From NCBI RefSeq assembly GCF_021742065.1, contig NZ_JAKKIE010000070.1, positions 1-15,644 on the forward strand: DNA of 15,644 nucleotides, written 5' to 3'. This stretch comes from Rhizorhapis sp. SPR117 (GTDB lineage: Bacteria > Pseudomonadota > Alphaproteobacteria > Sphingomonadales > Sphingomonadaceae). Position 1 is the stretch's first letter. Each line of letters starts with the position of its first letter. The notes under the pieces were generated by a model. The model saw only the letters and a list, made by a program, of their open reading frames with translations, did not search any database and was not told where the DNA came from. A program made the position numbers and the translations under genes. Shown piece after piece: positions 7,457-14,485 of this stretch.

Positions 7457-7792
7457 GGCAGCGGAACTCAGATCGAACGCAATGTTCCCGCCGAACTCAA
7501 CGTTCATGTCGTTATGGACAATGCCTCAAGTCACAAGACCAAGCTGATCCGGGATTGGTTCGCCAAACGACCGCGCTGGCACATGCATTTCACGCCGACA
7601 TCATCGTCCTGGCTCAATCAGGTCGAGCGCTTCTTCGCCCTGTTGTCCGAAAAGCAGATCAAGCGCGGCGCCCACAGCTCGGTGAAGGCCTTGATCAAGG
7701 ACATCGAAAGCTTCATCAACACGCATAACGCCGATCCCAAGCCATTGCGCTGGACCAAATCTGCAGACGACATCCTCGCGTCCATCGAATGA
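7457..7792 (+). pseudogene. IS630-family transposase, C-terminal fragment
   Basis: The frame at 7457-7792 reads the end of an IS630 transposase. MDNASSHKT (from 7514) carries the second catalytic Asp, and TPTSSSWLNQVERFF carries the third acidic residue. QIERNVPAELNVHVV just upstream fits the preceding strand. The N-terminal helix-turn-helix and first catalytic Asp are missing, and no match was seen in 7282-7456. The end is also altered: the stop reads GAATGAACGCTTCTGC, where the usual protein end (Glu-Arg-Phe-Cys) would continue after Glu, so a TGAA insertion may have made an early stop. It cannot be active. Confidence 0.8.
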
Positions 7793-7920
7793 ACGCTTCT
7801 GCCGTCGCACTCTCGATGCACAAGCTACAGGTGGATAAGAACTTCCGAATCGGGACACTAGCAACGGGGGTTACGCCGGATGAGCCGGCGCCTATCCCCA
7901 AGCTTAAGCGAGGGCGAACC
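7793..7920 (+). ncRNA. IS110 5' leader with stem-loop, candidate bridge RNA region
   Basis: Members of the IS110 group encode a structured guide (bridge) RNA in the non-coding stretch before the transposase gene. Here the leader contains CGCCGG (7874-7879) and CCGGCG (7885-7890), a perfect 6-bp stem with an ATGAG loop, enclosed by GGGG (7866-7869) and CCCC (7896-7899) across asymmetric internal bulges. That stem-with-internal-loop layout is what one would look for. The exact left end of the IS110 element is not defined, and the host gene is dead, so this is a candidate only. Confidence 0.3.
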
Positions 7921-7969
7921 ATGAACGGGTACAGCGAACTTTTCATCGGACTCGATACATCGAAAGCGA

Positions 7970-7975
7970 AGATCT
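7970..7975. repeat. Left copy of the IS21 target-site duplication
   Basis: AGATCT lies directly before the left terminal TGCGG of the IS21 element and is repeated directly after its right end. Within the IS110 gene it covers the AAG ATC T(CG) codons, so one copy is original and the other was made on insertion. Six bp is within the IS21 range. Confidence 0.85.
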
Positions 7976-8045
7976 TGCGGATTCCGATGATGCCGCCCGT
8001 CTATTCCGAGATGATCCCGCCCACTGTTCCGGGATGATCTCGCCC
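7976..8045. repeat. Left terminal repeats of the IS21 element
   Basis: Three repeats of 23-24 bp lie at 7976-7998, 7999-8022 and 8023-8045. Each has a TTCCG core followed by GATGAT and ends in CGCCC. The first begins with the terminal TGCGG. Multiple terminal repeats of this kind are the transposase-binding sites of IS21 elements. Confidence 0.85.
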
Positions 8046-8098
8046 GTTTGAAGGGCGTTCGGTCGACGTCTGTTGGTTGGCATTTTGGATCGTGTCGG

Positions 8099-8839
8099 TC
8101 AACCTGCAAGAGCGGGTTGGGCGCGGCGCATGCTGTCACCTTCAAGCTCGATGCGATGAGCATTGTGAACGAGGCGGTCCAGGATGGCGTCGGCGTAAGT
8201 GGCGTCCCCGATCGCGTGATGCCAGGAGCTCACGGGGAGCTGGCTTGTGACGATGGTGGAACGACGTCCGTAACGATCCTCGAGGATCTCGAGCAGGTCA
8301 TGGCGCGCCTGCGCATCGAGCGGCTGGAGTCCCCAGTCATCGAGGATGAGCAGCTCGACCTGGCCGAGGCCCTTGAGCTTGCGCGCGATACGGCCGTCAC
8401 CGCGGGCCAGCGCCAGCTCTTCAAGCAGCCGCGGGAAGCGGGTGTAGAGGACCGAACGATTGTCGCGGCAGGCCTTGTGGCCGATCGCGCAAGCCAGCCA
8501 ACTCTTGCCGATACCGGTCGGGCCGCACAGCGCCAGATTGTCGTGCGCGTCGATCCAGTCGCCCTTGAACAGCGCTTCAAGCAGGCGGCGATCGAGACCA
8601 CGGTGGCTGCGATAATCGACGTCCTCGGGCGCTGCCTGGTGACGCAGCCTGGCATGGCGCAGGCGGGCACCGAGCCGCTTGTCATGGCGGTGGGTGACCT
8701 CACGGTCGAGCAGCAGCCCGAGCCATTCGGCATGGCCAAGCAGTGGCGCGTCGCCATGCTTGTCGAGCTCGATGAACGCCTTGGCCATGCCGTACAGGCC
8801 GAGCGTGTGGAGCTGGTCGAGGGTGGGATGGGTCAGCAC
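8099..8839 (-). CDS. istB: IS21-family ATP-binding helper protein IstB
   Basis: The 246-residue AAA+ helper works with IstA to select and bend target DNA. The Walker A motif is GPTGIGKS (106-113) and Walker B is LLILDDWG (163-170); the QLPVSSWH region after the sensor strand is also typical. The start is GTG at 8837-8839, preceded by GAGGAG about 8 nt away. It lies 12 nt after the istA stop, consistent with one transcript. Length is normal and no frameshift is seen, so the gene looks functional. Confidence 0.93.
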   Translation of the reverse strand: MLTHPTLDQLHTLGLYGMAKAFIELDKHGDAPLLGHAEWLGLLLDREVTHRHDKRLGARLRHARLRHQAAPEDVDYRSHRGLDRRLLEALFKGDWIDAHDNLALCGPTGIGKSWLACAIGHKACRDNRSVLYTRFPRLLEELALARGDGRIARKLKGLGQVELLILDDWGLQPLDAQARHDLLEILEDRYGRRSTIVTSQLPVSSWHHAIGDATYADAILDRLVHNAHRIELEGDSMRRAQPALAG

Positions 8840-8851
8840 GGGCAGGTCTCC

Positions 8852-10405
8852 TCAGTGATAATAGTTGGAACCGCGGATGTTGGGGTGGTCACTGACGACC
8901 TCGCCGGACGTCCGGGTGGTGCGCAGCGGCTGGCCATCGAGTTTCTTCTCGAGGATCGATTTGACCGAGCCGTAGTTGCGCGCGCCGATCTCGAGCGCGC
9001 GCAGCGCGGCGGCATCGAGGCGGCTTGCGCCATACGGCTTCGCCAACCGCAATATGCCGAGACACGAACGATAGCCCTGCTCGGGATGCGGTCGGTCCTG
9101 CAGGATCATCTCGCACAGCAGCTTTACCGACGGCCCGAGCAGCCCGGCCTCGGCGACAATGCGCTCGATCGTCCAGTCGGCGTAGCGACGATGGCTCGAC
9201 GGCATATGGTCATTGATCGTCGTGTGCCGACCGTTGCCGGAGCCCCGCATATGAGCGGCGATGCGCTCGCCGATGGCGAAGATTTCGACCGTCCGCGCGG
9301 TGATGCGCACCTCGACCGCCGCGCGGGCATGGCGATAGGGCACCGAGTAGAAGTGCTTTTCGACCTCGACATGATAATCGAGCCCGACGCGGCATTTGCG
9401 CCACTGGGCGAGAACATAGGGCTCTGCCGGCAGCGGCTTGAGCAGCGGGGCGTCGATGTCTTCGAAGAGCTGGCGCCGCGTCTGTCCGAACCGGCGCATC
9501 ACCCGCTCGTCGTTGAGCCGCGTCAGCAGATCGGCGATTGCGGCATTGAGCTCGGCCAGGCTGTGCCAGACCCGGTGACGCAAACGGCCGAGCAGCCAGC
9601 GCTCAACAAATCCCACGCAATTTTCGACCTTGGCTTTATCCCTCGGCCGATACGGCCGTGCCGCGAGGATTCCGGCGCCATAATGCGCCGCCAGATCGGC
9701 ATAGGTGCGGTTGACCTGCGGGTCGTACAGGCACGCCTTGATCACCGCGACCTTCGCGTTATCGGGCACGAGCAGCCTGGCGGAACCACCAAAATAAGCG
9801 AAGGCGCGGACATGCGCCTCGACCCAGTCCGGCAGCGTCTCGGTCCAGGTCGCGCAGCCGAACGACAGGCTCGAGGCGCCCATTACCGCGACGAAGATAT
9901 GCGCGTCGCGGATCTCGCCGGTCAGACGGTCGATCACCACCGGGACCCTGTCGCCGGCATAGTCGACGAACATCCGGTCACCGCCGAGATGCGTCTGCCG
10001 CATCGTCACCGGCAGCCGCGCTTCCCAGCCCCGGTAGAGCTCACAAAATCTCGAATACCGATAGCCGTCGGGATGGGTCTCGATATACTCGTCCCACACG
10101 ATCTGCAGCGTGACGTGCTTGCGCTTGAGCTCGCGGTTTACCGCCGCCCAATCGGGCTCCTCACGGCGGCGATGGTCCTGCTTCGTCCCCGCCGCGCCAT
10201 AGAGCTGGCTTTCCAGCACGGCGTCGCTCAGGGCCGCCGGCAACGGCCACTCCAGCCCCGATCCGTCGAACCGCCGCAGCGTCTCGCGAACCGTCGAAGG
10301 CGCCACACCGAGCTGGCGAGCAACCTGCCGCACCGGAACCCCCGCATCGCGGATCAACCGCAAAATCTCGCGCACCCGGCGCATCGCTATCCTCTCCGTC
10401 GGCAT
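8852..10405 (-). CDS. istA: IS21-family DDE transposase IstA
   Basis: The 517-residue transposase begins MPTERIAMRRVREIL with an N-terminal helix-turn-helix (QVARQLGVAPSTVRETLRRF, 27-46). The DDE catalytic triad is Asp148 in FVDYAG, Asp215 in VPDNAK and Glu261 in AKVENC. The C-terminal Mu-type barrel follows (HVEVEKHFYSVPYR). It starts 66 nt inside the innermost 23-bp repeat of the right end. The frame is complete with a TGA at 8852-8854. It has the same N-terminus as the fragment at 14486-14764 but differs at many residues, so they are separate members of one subgroup. Confidence 0.94.
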   Translation of the reverse strand: MPTERIAMRRVREILRLIRDAGVPVRQVARQLGVAPSTVRETLRRFDGSGLEWPLPAALSDAVLESQLYGAAGTKQDHRRREEPDWAAVNRELKRKHVTLQIVWDEYIETHPDGYRYSRFCELYRGWEARLPVTMRQTHLGGDRMFVDYAGDRVPVVIDRLTGEIRDAHIFVAVMGASSLSFGCATWTETLPDWVEAHVRAFAYFGGSARLLVPDNAKVAVIKACLYDPQVNRTYADLAAHYGAGILAARPYRPRDKAKVENCVGFVERWLLGRLRHRVWHSLAELNAAIADLLTRLNDERVMRRFGQTRRQLFEDIDAPLLKPLPAEPYVLAQWRKCRVGLDYHVEVEKHFYSVPYRHARAAVEVRITARTVEIFAIGERIAAHMRGSGNGRHTTINDHMPSSHRRYADWTIERIVAEAGLLGPSVKLLCEMILQDRPHPEQGYRSCLGILRLAKPYGASRLDAAALRALEIGARNYGSVKSILEKKLDGQPLRTTRTSGEVVSDHPNIRGSNYYH

Positions 10406-10471
10406 CGAATCCCCCGCAAAAAGGGGCGATCCTGCGACGACCAGAACAGCACTTCAAAACACCGCCCCTGT

Positions 10472-10565
10472 GGGCGACATCATCTCGGAATGATGGGCGG
10501 GATCAAATCGGAATGGCGGGCGACATCATCTCGGAATGGGGGGCGCGATCATCCCGGAATCCGCA
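10472..10565. repeat. Right terminal repeats of the IS21 element
   Basis: Four repeats with a 23-bp period occupy 10472-10494, 10495-10517, 10518-10540 and 10541-10565. Each opens GGGCG and has ATC followed by TCGGAAT or CCGGAAT. The last ends in the terminal CCGCA. They are in inverse orientation to the left-end repeats. Confidence 0.88.
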
Positions 10566-10571
10566 AGATCT
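10566..10571. repeat. Right copy of the IS21 target-site duplication
   Basis: AGATCT directly follows the right terminal CCGCA and continues into CGGTTGCA of the IS110 gene. It matches the copy at 7970-7975. Confidence 0.85.
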
Positions 10572-11555
10572 CGGTTGCAGTTCGATGGTGGTCAAATTGG
10601 CAAAGCGCGGGGCGAAGCTTCACTTCTGCTATGAGGCTGGCCCGACCGGGTACGAATCCGTATCGCCAGATCATCGCGCTGGGGCATGAATGCCAGGTCG
10701 TGGCGCCATCTCTTATTCCCAAACGTCCGGGCGATCGGGTGAAGACCAACCGGCGCGATGCAGCCAGCCTGGCACGGCCGCATCGCGCCGGCGAGGTGAC
10801 CGCGGTATGGGTGCCGGACGAAGCACATGAGGCTGTGCGCGATCTTGTCCGCGCCCGTGAGAGCGCCCATGAGGCACTGAAGAAAGCACGCCAGCAGCTC
10901 CAGTCATTTCTGTTGCGCCATGGCCGGATTTACCCGGGGCGCACATCGTGTACACGGGCCCATTTTCGACGGCTGGCGGCGCAGAGCTTCACCCATCCCG
11001 CCCATCACATCGTGCTCGCCGAATATATCCAGGCCATCGAGGATGCCGGCGTCCGAGAAGACCGGCTGACCAAGGAGGTGGTTGAGATAGCCGCCTCCTG
11101 GTTGATGGCCCCTGTTGTGGAGGCCTATCAGGCAATGCGCGGCATCGCGTTCATCACCGCAGTCACCTTTGTCGCGGAAATCGGCGATATACGACGCTTC
11201 GAAACAGCGCCGCAGTTGATGGCATATCTGGGACTCGTACCCTCCGAGAGTTCAACGGGCGAGCGAGTGAAGCGCGGGGGTATCACCAAGGCCGGCAACA
11301 AGCGGGCACGCCGCGTGCTGATCGAAGGCGCATGGACCTACCGCTATCCTGCTCGGGTGAGCCCGACGATCCAGGCACGGTTGGAGGGGCTGCCACGCTC
11401 CGTCCGCGAGATAGCATGGAAAGGCCAAATCAGGCTCTGCGCCCGCTATCGAAAGCTGATCACGGCCGGCAAACTCAAGACCGTCGCGGTAACGGCGATT
11501 GCGCGGGAAATGGCGGCCTTCCTCTGGGCGATCGGGCAATCATTGGCTGATGTCG

Positions 11556-11636
11556 CTGAAGCGCAAGCACGTCACGCTTCAGGTGCTGTGGGACGAATAT
11601 ATCGAGGTCTAGCCCGGCGGCTACCGGTACTCTGCG
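11556..11636 (+). pseudogene. istA internal fragment of an IS21 element
   Basis: The frame reads LKRKHVTLQVLWDEYIE, then a TAG stop, then PGGYRYS. It corresponds to residues 93-119 of the complete IstA at 8852-10405 (LKRKHVTLQIVWDEYIE...GYRYSRF). It starts abruptly at the codon for Leu in HREL and ends where the left end of another IS21 element begins. The in-frame stop shows decay. Its start is the exact complement of the point where the minus-strand istA fragment at 14486 ends, so the two are probably halves of one gene. Confidence 0.8.
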
Positions 11637-11845
11637 TGTTTCGCAAATTCCCGGACACGGATTTCGGTAATTCGCGGACAGTGATTTCGGGCGGGAATGA
11701 GGTTTGTTTTTCGGGCGCGCCGGAGTGGCATTGAGCCCTTTCATCAAGGTGATGGGAGGGAAGATGCCGAGACGGAAGCAAGCGAGACGAACGAACGTGA
11801 AGGACATGCGATCGATCCTGCGCCTGACCTATGGTCAGGGGCTGT
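11637..11845 (+). mobile_element. Left end of a second, different IS21-family element
   Basis: The end opens TGTTTCGCAAATTCC at 11637 inside the istA fragment. It has repeats of a TTTCG-AATTC-CGGACA unit with 23-bp spacing (11639-11657, 11662-11680, and a weaker one from 11685), then the start of its own istA at 11764. Nothing of the rest of the element is present. It ends near 11845, where minus-strand remnant sequence takes over. Confidence 0.7.
11764..11845 (+). pseudogene. istA N-terminal fragment of the second IS21 element
   Basis: ATG 11764 follows GGAGGGAA and opens MPRRKQARRTNVKD, then MRSILRLTYGQGLS. This is the N-terminal region of another IstA subgroup, distinct from the MPTERIAM type elsewhere in the window. 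The helix-turn-helix is lost: after GLS the frame runs into unrelated sequence and stops at 11893-11895. Confidence 0.65.
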
Positions 11846-11935
11846 CAGTGTCTGCCAACGCGGTATCTGCGAGATCCCGGAATCGCGACGGCTGAAGAAC
11901 AGATCGAACTGAAACGTCATGGGCTTGCGCGGCAT
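11846..11935 (-). pseudogene. N-terminal remnant of a small minus-strand protein
   Basis: The frame starts at ATG 11935, with an AAGG-type site upstream, and reads MPRKPMTFQFDLFFSRRDSG, then ISQIPRWQTL. It is cut where the second IS21 fragment ends, near 11846. From memory, this N-terminus resembles small accessory proteins encoded next to site-specific recombinases in rhizobia and sphingomonads; I cannot confirm that here. Its function is unknown. Confidence 0.4.
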
Positions 11936-12251
11936 GGAGACCTTCCCGATGTGAGTCGTGAGAGCCCAATGCTGCGCCCGAAAGCGATGAAGCCGAAACC
12001 GGCCGCGCTGCCTGCAGCAGCTTCACCAAGGCAATCACCGCGCCAATATCGACGCGGGGAGTGCCATCGACGCGTACCATGCCGCAAACCGCGCGGTCGA
12101 ACATCCACGCTGGAATCTCGAGCCAGCGATCGGCCGCCGATCCTGCGATGCTGCAACGGAAGACGTCGCACCCCGCGCGCTCGACTACTTCATGAATGTA
12201 AACCTGACGCCCGGTCCAGGGATGCCACGGATAAAGAACTTCGCGAACGTC
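11936..12251 (-). pseudogene. Remnant of an uncharacterised minus-strand gene
   Basis: From about 12251 downward the minus strand reads VREVLYPWHPWTGRQVYIHE, followed by CDVFRC, RWLEIPAWMFDRAVC and VDIGAVIALVKLL. These segments have conserved-looking Trp, Pro and Cys spacing and resemble small proteins encoded beside transposons, recalled from memory. The start is lost in the IS3 tail region. The frame continues past the next small gene's start without a stop, which suggests decay or an overlap. No function is assigned. Confidence 0.4.
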
Positions 12252-12268
12252 GGTCCCATGGGCGTTCC

Positions 12269-12367
12269 GTCGTCTCGTTGTACAACGCCGTCCGGCCGCA
12301 CTCCGCGCTTGGCGCCCGCACGCCCGACCAGATATACTTCGACCAGCCGCTTCTCGCAGCGGCATGA
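12269..12367 (+). pseudogene. IS3-family transposase C-terminal tail
   Basis: The last 32 codons of an IS3-type OrfB integrase remain: YNAVRPHSALGARTPDQIYF matches the usual YNxxRPHSALGxxTPxxxY end of these transposases. Catalytic Asp and Glu residues are upstream and missing. The fragment overlaps the beginning of the minus-strand remnant at its left edge, marking a junction near 12260. Confidence 0.75.
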
Positions 12368-12493
12368 TCAACCAGCGGCGATCCACTTATCCAGACCGCG
12401 AGCCTGTGCAGACAAACCGAGCCACCTCTGTTGCGCGCAGCGACCTAGCTGGCTAAGTCTCCAATAAATTATATTATTATAAGGAGAGGCATC

Positions 12494-13684
12494 ATGCTGG
12501 ACAGACGCCAACTTCTCGTCGGCATGGGCGCGTCTGCGCTGTCGGCTGGCCGCGCAGGGGCGGAGATGATCACACTGCCCTTTGCGAATGGCCGGCGCCC
12601 GCTGGTTCGCTACCCCGGCAAGCGCCTGATGATCGGCTTGACCGCTCGTCCGCCACAACTGGAAACGCCCTTCGGCGTCTTCAGCGAAGGGCTGCTGACT
12701 CCCAACGATGCCTTTTTTGTGCGCTACCATATGTCCGATATTCCACTGTCGATCGACATTGCGTCATACCGTTTGAAAATTGGCGGCCATGTTGAAAAGC
12801 CGCTCTCGCTATCGCTCAACGATCTGAAGCGCACGTTCGGTCCCACGGAAATCATCGCTGTCAATCAATGCTCGGGCAACAGCCGAGGCTTTTTCGAACC
12901 GCGCGTTTCCGGGGGGCAACTCGGCAATGGCGCCATGGGCAATGCCCTCTGGACTGGCGTCCCGCTCAAAGCTGTGTTGGAACGCGCGGGCATCAAGGCC
13001 GGCGCGCAGCAAGTCACCTTCAACGGCCTCGACAATCCCCCCGCTCCGAACATGCCCGACTTCGTAAAGGCGCTGGCATCCGACCAAGCGACCGATGGCG
13101 AAGTCATGCTCGCCTGGGCAATGAACGGGCAGGATCTGCCTTTCCTCAATGGCTATCCGTTGCGCCTGATCGTGCCCGGTTATTTCGGCACCTATTGGGT
13201 CAAGCATCTCAGTGACATCACCGTTCTTGACGCCCGCTTCGATGGCTACTGGATGAAAACTGCTTACCGCGTGCCTGACAATGACTGCCATTGCGTTCCT
13301 GTCGGCACGAAGCCGGCCAGCACCCGGCCTATCGGTAAGCTTGCCGTCCGCTCCTTTATCACCAGCCATGCTGATGGCGCGCAGCTATCAGGCGGCAAGC
13401 CCGTCATCATCTCCGGTATCGCTTTCGATAGCGGTAGTGGCATCGCAAAGGTCGAGCTGTCCGCCGACGGCGGTCGCGCATGGAAAGACGCAATGTTAGG
13501 CGAAGATCTCGGCCGCTATTCCTTTCGTCCATGGACTCTCGCGCTCGATCTGCCGCGCGGCGACCAAGCCGTAAAGGTCCGGGCGACCAGTCGCAGCGGC
13601 GAAACCCAACCGATGGAGCCTTCCTGGAACCCGGCAGGCTATCTGCGCAATGTGATCGAAACCGTGCGGGTGCGCGTCGCATGA
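12494..13684 (+). CDS. sorA: Periplasmic sulfite dehydrogenase, molybdenum subunit SorA
   Basis: The 396-residue product oxidises sulfite to sulfate in the periplasm, passing electrons to the cytochrome encoded next. A twin-arginine signal is visible at the N-terminus (DRRQLLVGMGASALSAGRAGA), fitting export of a folded molybdopterin enzyme. The oxidoreductase molybdopterin domain has NQCSGNSRGFF (124-134), in which Cys126 is the molybdenum ligand. LPFLNGYPLRLIVPGYFG and YWVKHL follow, and then the Mo-co dimerisation domain (ISGIAFDSGSGIAKVELSADGG). AAGGAG at 12481-12486 precedes ATG 12494. The AT-rich stretch 12461-12480 may include a promoter, but no clear hexamer pair is seen. The gene is intact, though surrounded by insertion-sequence debris. 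A YedY/SoxC-like relative with another substrate is possible. Confidence 0.88.
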   Translation: MLDRRQLLVGMGASALSAGRAGAEMITLPFANGRRPLVRYPGKRLMIGLTARPPQLETPFGVFSEGLLTPNDAFFVRYHMSDIPLSIDIASYRLKIGGHVEKPLSLSLNDLKRTFGPTEIIAVNQCSGNSRGFFEPRVSGGQLGNGAMGNALWTGVPLKAVLERAGIKAGAQQVTFNGLDNPPAPNMPDFVKALASDQATDGEVMLAWAMNGQDLPFLNGYPLRLIVPGYFGTYWVKHLSDITVLDARFDGYWMKTAYRVPDNDCHCVPVGTKPASTRPIGKLAVRSFITSHADGAQLSGGKPVIISGIAFDSGSGIAKVELSADGGRAWKDAMLGEDLGRYSFRPWTLALDLPRGDQAVKVRATSRSGETQPMEPSWNPAGYLRNVIETVRVRVA

Positions 13685-14010
13685 AGATCCGCTTGCTCAC
13701 CCTCGCTTCGCCGCTGGTCGCTATCGCGCTTGCCACCGCAGCACCGACGAAGGTCGTCACATACGCGTTGCCCGATGATGTGGAGGACTTCACCCTTCCG
13801 CCCGGCGAAGGGGCCGATCTTGCCGCAGGCAATTGCGCTGGCTGCCACTCCCTGGATTATATCCGCACCCAGCCGCGCGGAAAAGGCGCGCAATTTTGGA
13901 AGGATGAAGTCCATAAGATGGTCGCGGTCTATGGTGCCCCTATCGAACCCGTGGATGCAGAGATGATCGCGAAGTATTTAGCCGAGTCCTACGGACATCC
14001 TGTGCCTTAG
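13681..14010 (+). CDS. sorB: Sulfite dehydrogenase cytochrome c subunit SorB
   Basis: The 109-residue product is a small exported monohaem cytochrome c. It begins with a Sec signal peptide (MKIRLLTLASPLVAIALATA). The haem motif is CAGCH (Cys52, Cys55, His56), and Met80 in HKMVAVYG is a likely axial ligand. ATG 13681 overlaps the sorA stop by 4 nt, so the two are translated together, as in known SorAB pairs; a longer in-frame extension upstream lies inside sorA and is not used. The protein takes electrons from the molybdenum subunit. It ends 29 nt before the IS66 remnant; no terminator hairpin is apparent. Confidence 0.88.
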   Translation: MKIRLLTLASPLVAIALATAAPTKVVTYALPDDVEDFTLPPGEGADLAAGNCAGCHSLDYIRTQPRGKGAQFWKDEVHKMVAVYGAPIEPVDAEMIAKYLAESYGHPVP

Positions 14011-14039
14011 AAAATATTATTTGACCCTCCTCGACGGGA

Positions 14040-14471
14040 TCATCGCATCGCTCTCAGCGCAGCCGCCGCAAGCGCCGGTGGTGCCGATGCCGAAATGCGC
14101 ATCCGCCGACCATCGGCCAGGTCCAGCACAATCGGCGGTTCCGGCTCCGTGGGTGCTGGCGGTGCCAAACCCGCCTCAGGCGTGTCGTCGATAACCGCCG
14201 GCACGAACGCTTCCTGGACCCGCCGCATCGCAGCCCTGCGCCACTGATAAATCAGGCCGCGGGAAACATCGAAGCGCCGCGCAACGTGCGAAACCTTGAC
14301 GCCCGGCGAAAACGCCTCACGCAATATCTCCAGCCGTTCCTCATCGGACCAATCCCGGCGGCGACCCGCTCCCGTCAACACCGTAATGGCCCGCCCCAAC
14401 TCTCCGGCATTGGATATGATGCCGGTGCTGATGGGAAGCGTGAACGCCTCCGAATGGAGATAGCGCACCAC
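14040..14471 (-). CDS. IS66-family TnpA-like protein
   Basis: The frame contains the small helix-turn-helix protein of IS66 elements: VLTGAGRRRDWSDEERLEIL followed by VSHVARRFDVSRGLIYQWRR. The C-terminus (LDLADGRRMRISASAPPALA) is also typical. The true start is uncertain. GTG at 14379-14381 would begin right at VLTG, whereas the frame stays open to 14471, close to the istA junction at 14485. No tnpB or tnpC follows on the minus strand, because the sorB end is only 29 nt away; it is therefore an isolated piece of an IS66 element and probably inactive. Confidence 0.65.
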   Translation of the reverse strand: MVRYLHSEAFTLPISTGIISNAGELGRAITVLTGAGRRRDWSDEERLEILREAFSPGVKVSHVARRFDVSRGLIYQWRRAAMRRVQEAFVPAVIDDTPEAGLAPPAPTEPEPPIVLDLADGRRMRISASAPPALAAAALRAMR

Positions 14472-14485
14472 CGAACGAAGCCGCT

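Larger units (their letters stand above)
7976..10565 (-). mobile_element. Complete IS21-family insertion sequence, 2590 bp
   Basis: The ends are TGCGGATTCC at 7976 and its complement GGAATCCGCA ending at 10565. Each end carries several 23-bp repeats, and both sides are flanked by AGATCT. istA and istB run on the minus strand in the normal order with a 12-nt gap. Both frames are intact with complete catalytic motifs, so the element may be mobile. It interrupts the IS110 transposase gene, making it the younger of the two. Confidence 0.92.
7921..11555 (+). pseudogene. IS110-family transposase, split by an IS21 element and frameshifted
   Basis: Codons 1-18 (7921-7974, FIGLDTSKAKI with the first catalytic Asp) are separated from the rest by the IS21 element. 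Removing 7976-10571 restores KISVAV. Downstream the gene has two further lesions. LAKRGAKLHFCYEAGPTGY reads in one frame from about 10586, then YRQIIALGHE resumes in the original frame at about 10660. About 25 codons expected between SVAV and the LAKRG block are missing. The rest is well preserved: RVKTNRRDAASLA, VRDLVRARESA, and the C-terminal VPSESSTGERVKRGG block with the serine region, ending near AFLWAIGQ. The gene stops matching at 11555, where an istA fragment begins. It is a dead DEDD/serine transposase. Confidence 0.85.

Noticed and set aside
8230..8757. Second minus-strand open frame inside istB
   Set aside because: It is rich in Arg, Ser and Ala, as shadow frames of GC-rich genes are, and overlaps the clear IstB frame with its Walker motifs.
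8048..11734. A 1228-codon open frame on the plus strand
   Set aside because: Its first two thirds are antisense to istB and istA, and only the last third reads IS110 transposase. It is a chance join through the inserted element, with low-complexity shadow sequence and no own start signal.
13480..13680. N-terminal extension of the cytochrome c gene
   Set aside because: It lies wholly inside sorA in another frame, is Arg-rich, and would bury the signal peptide that begins at ATG 13681.
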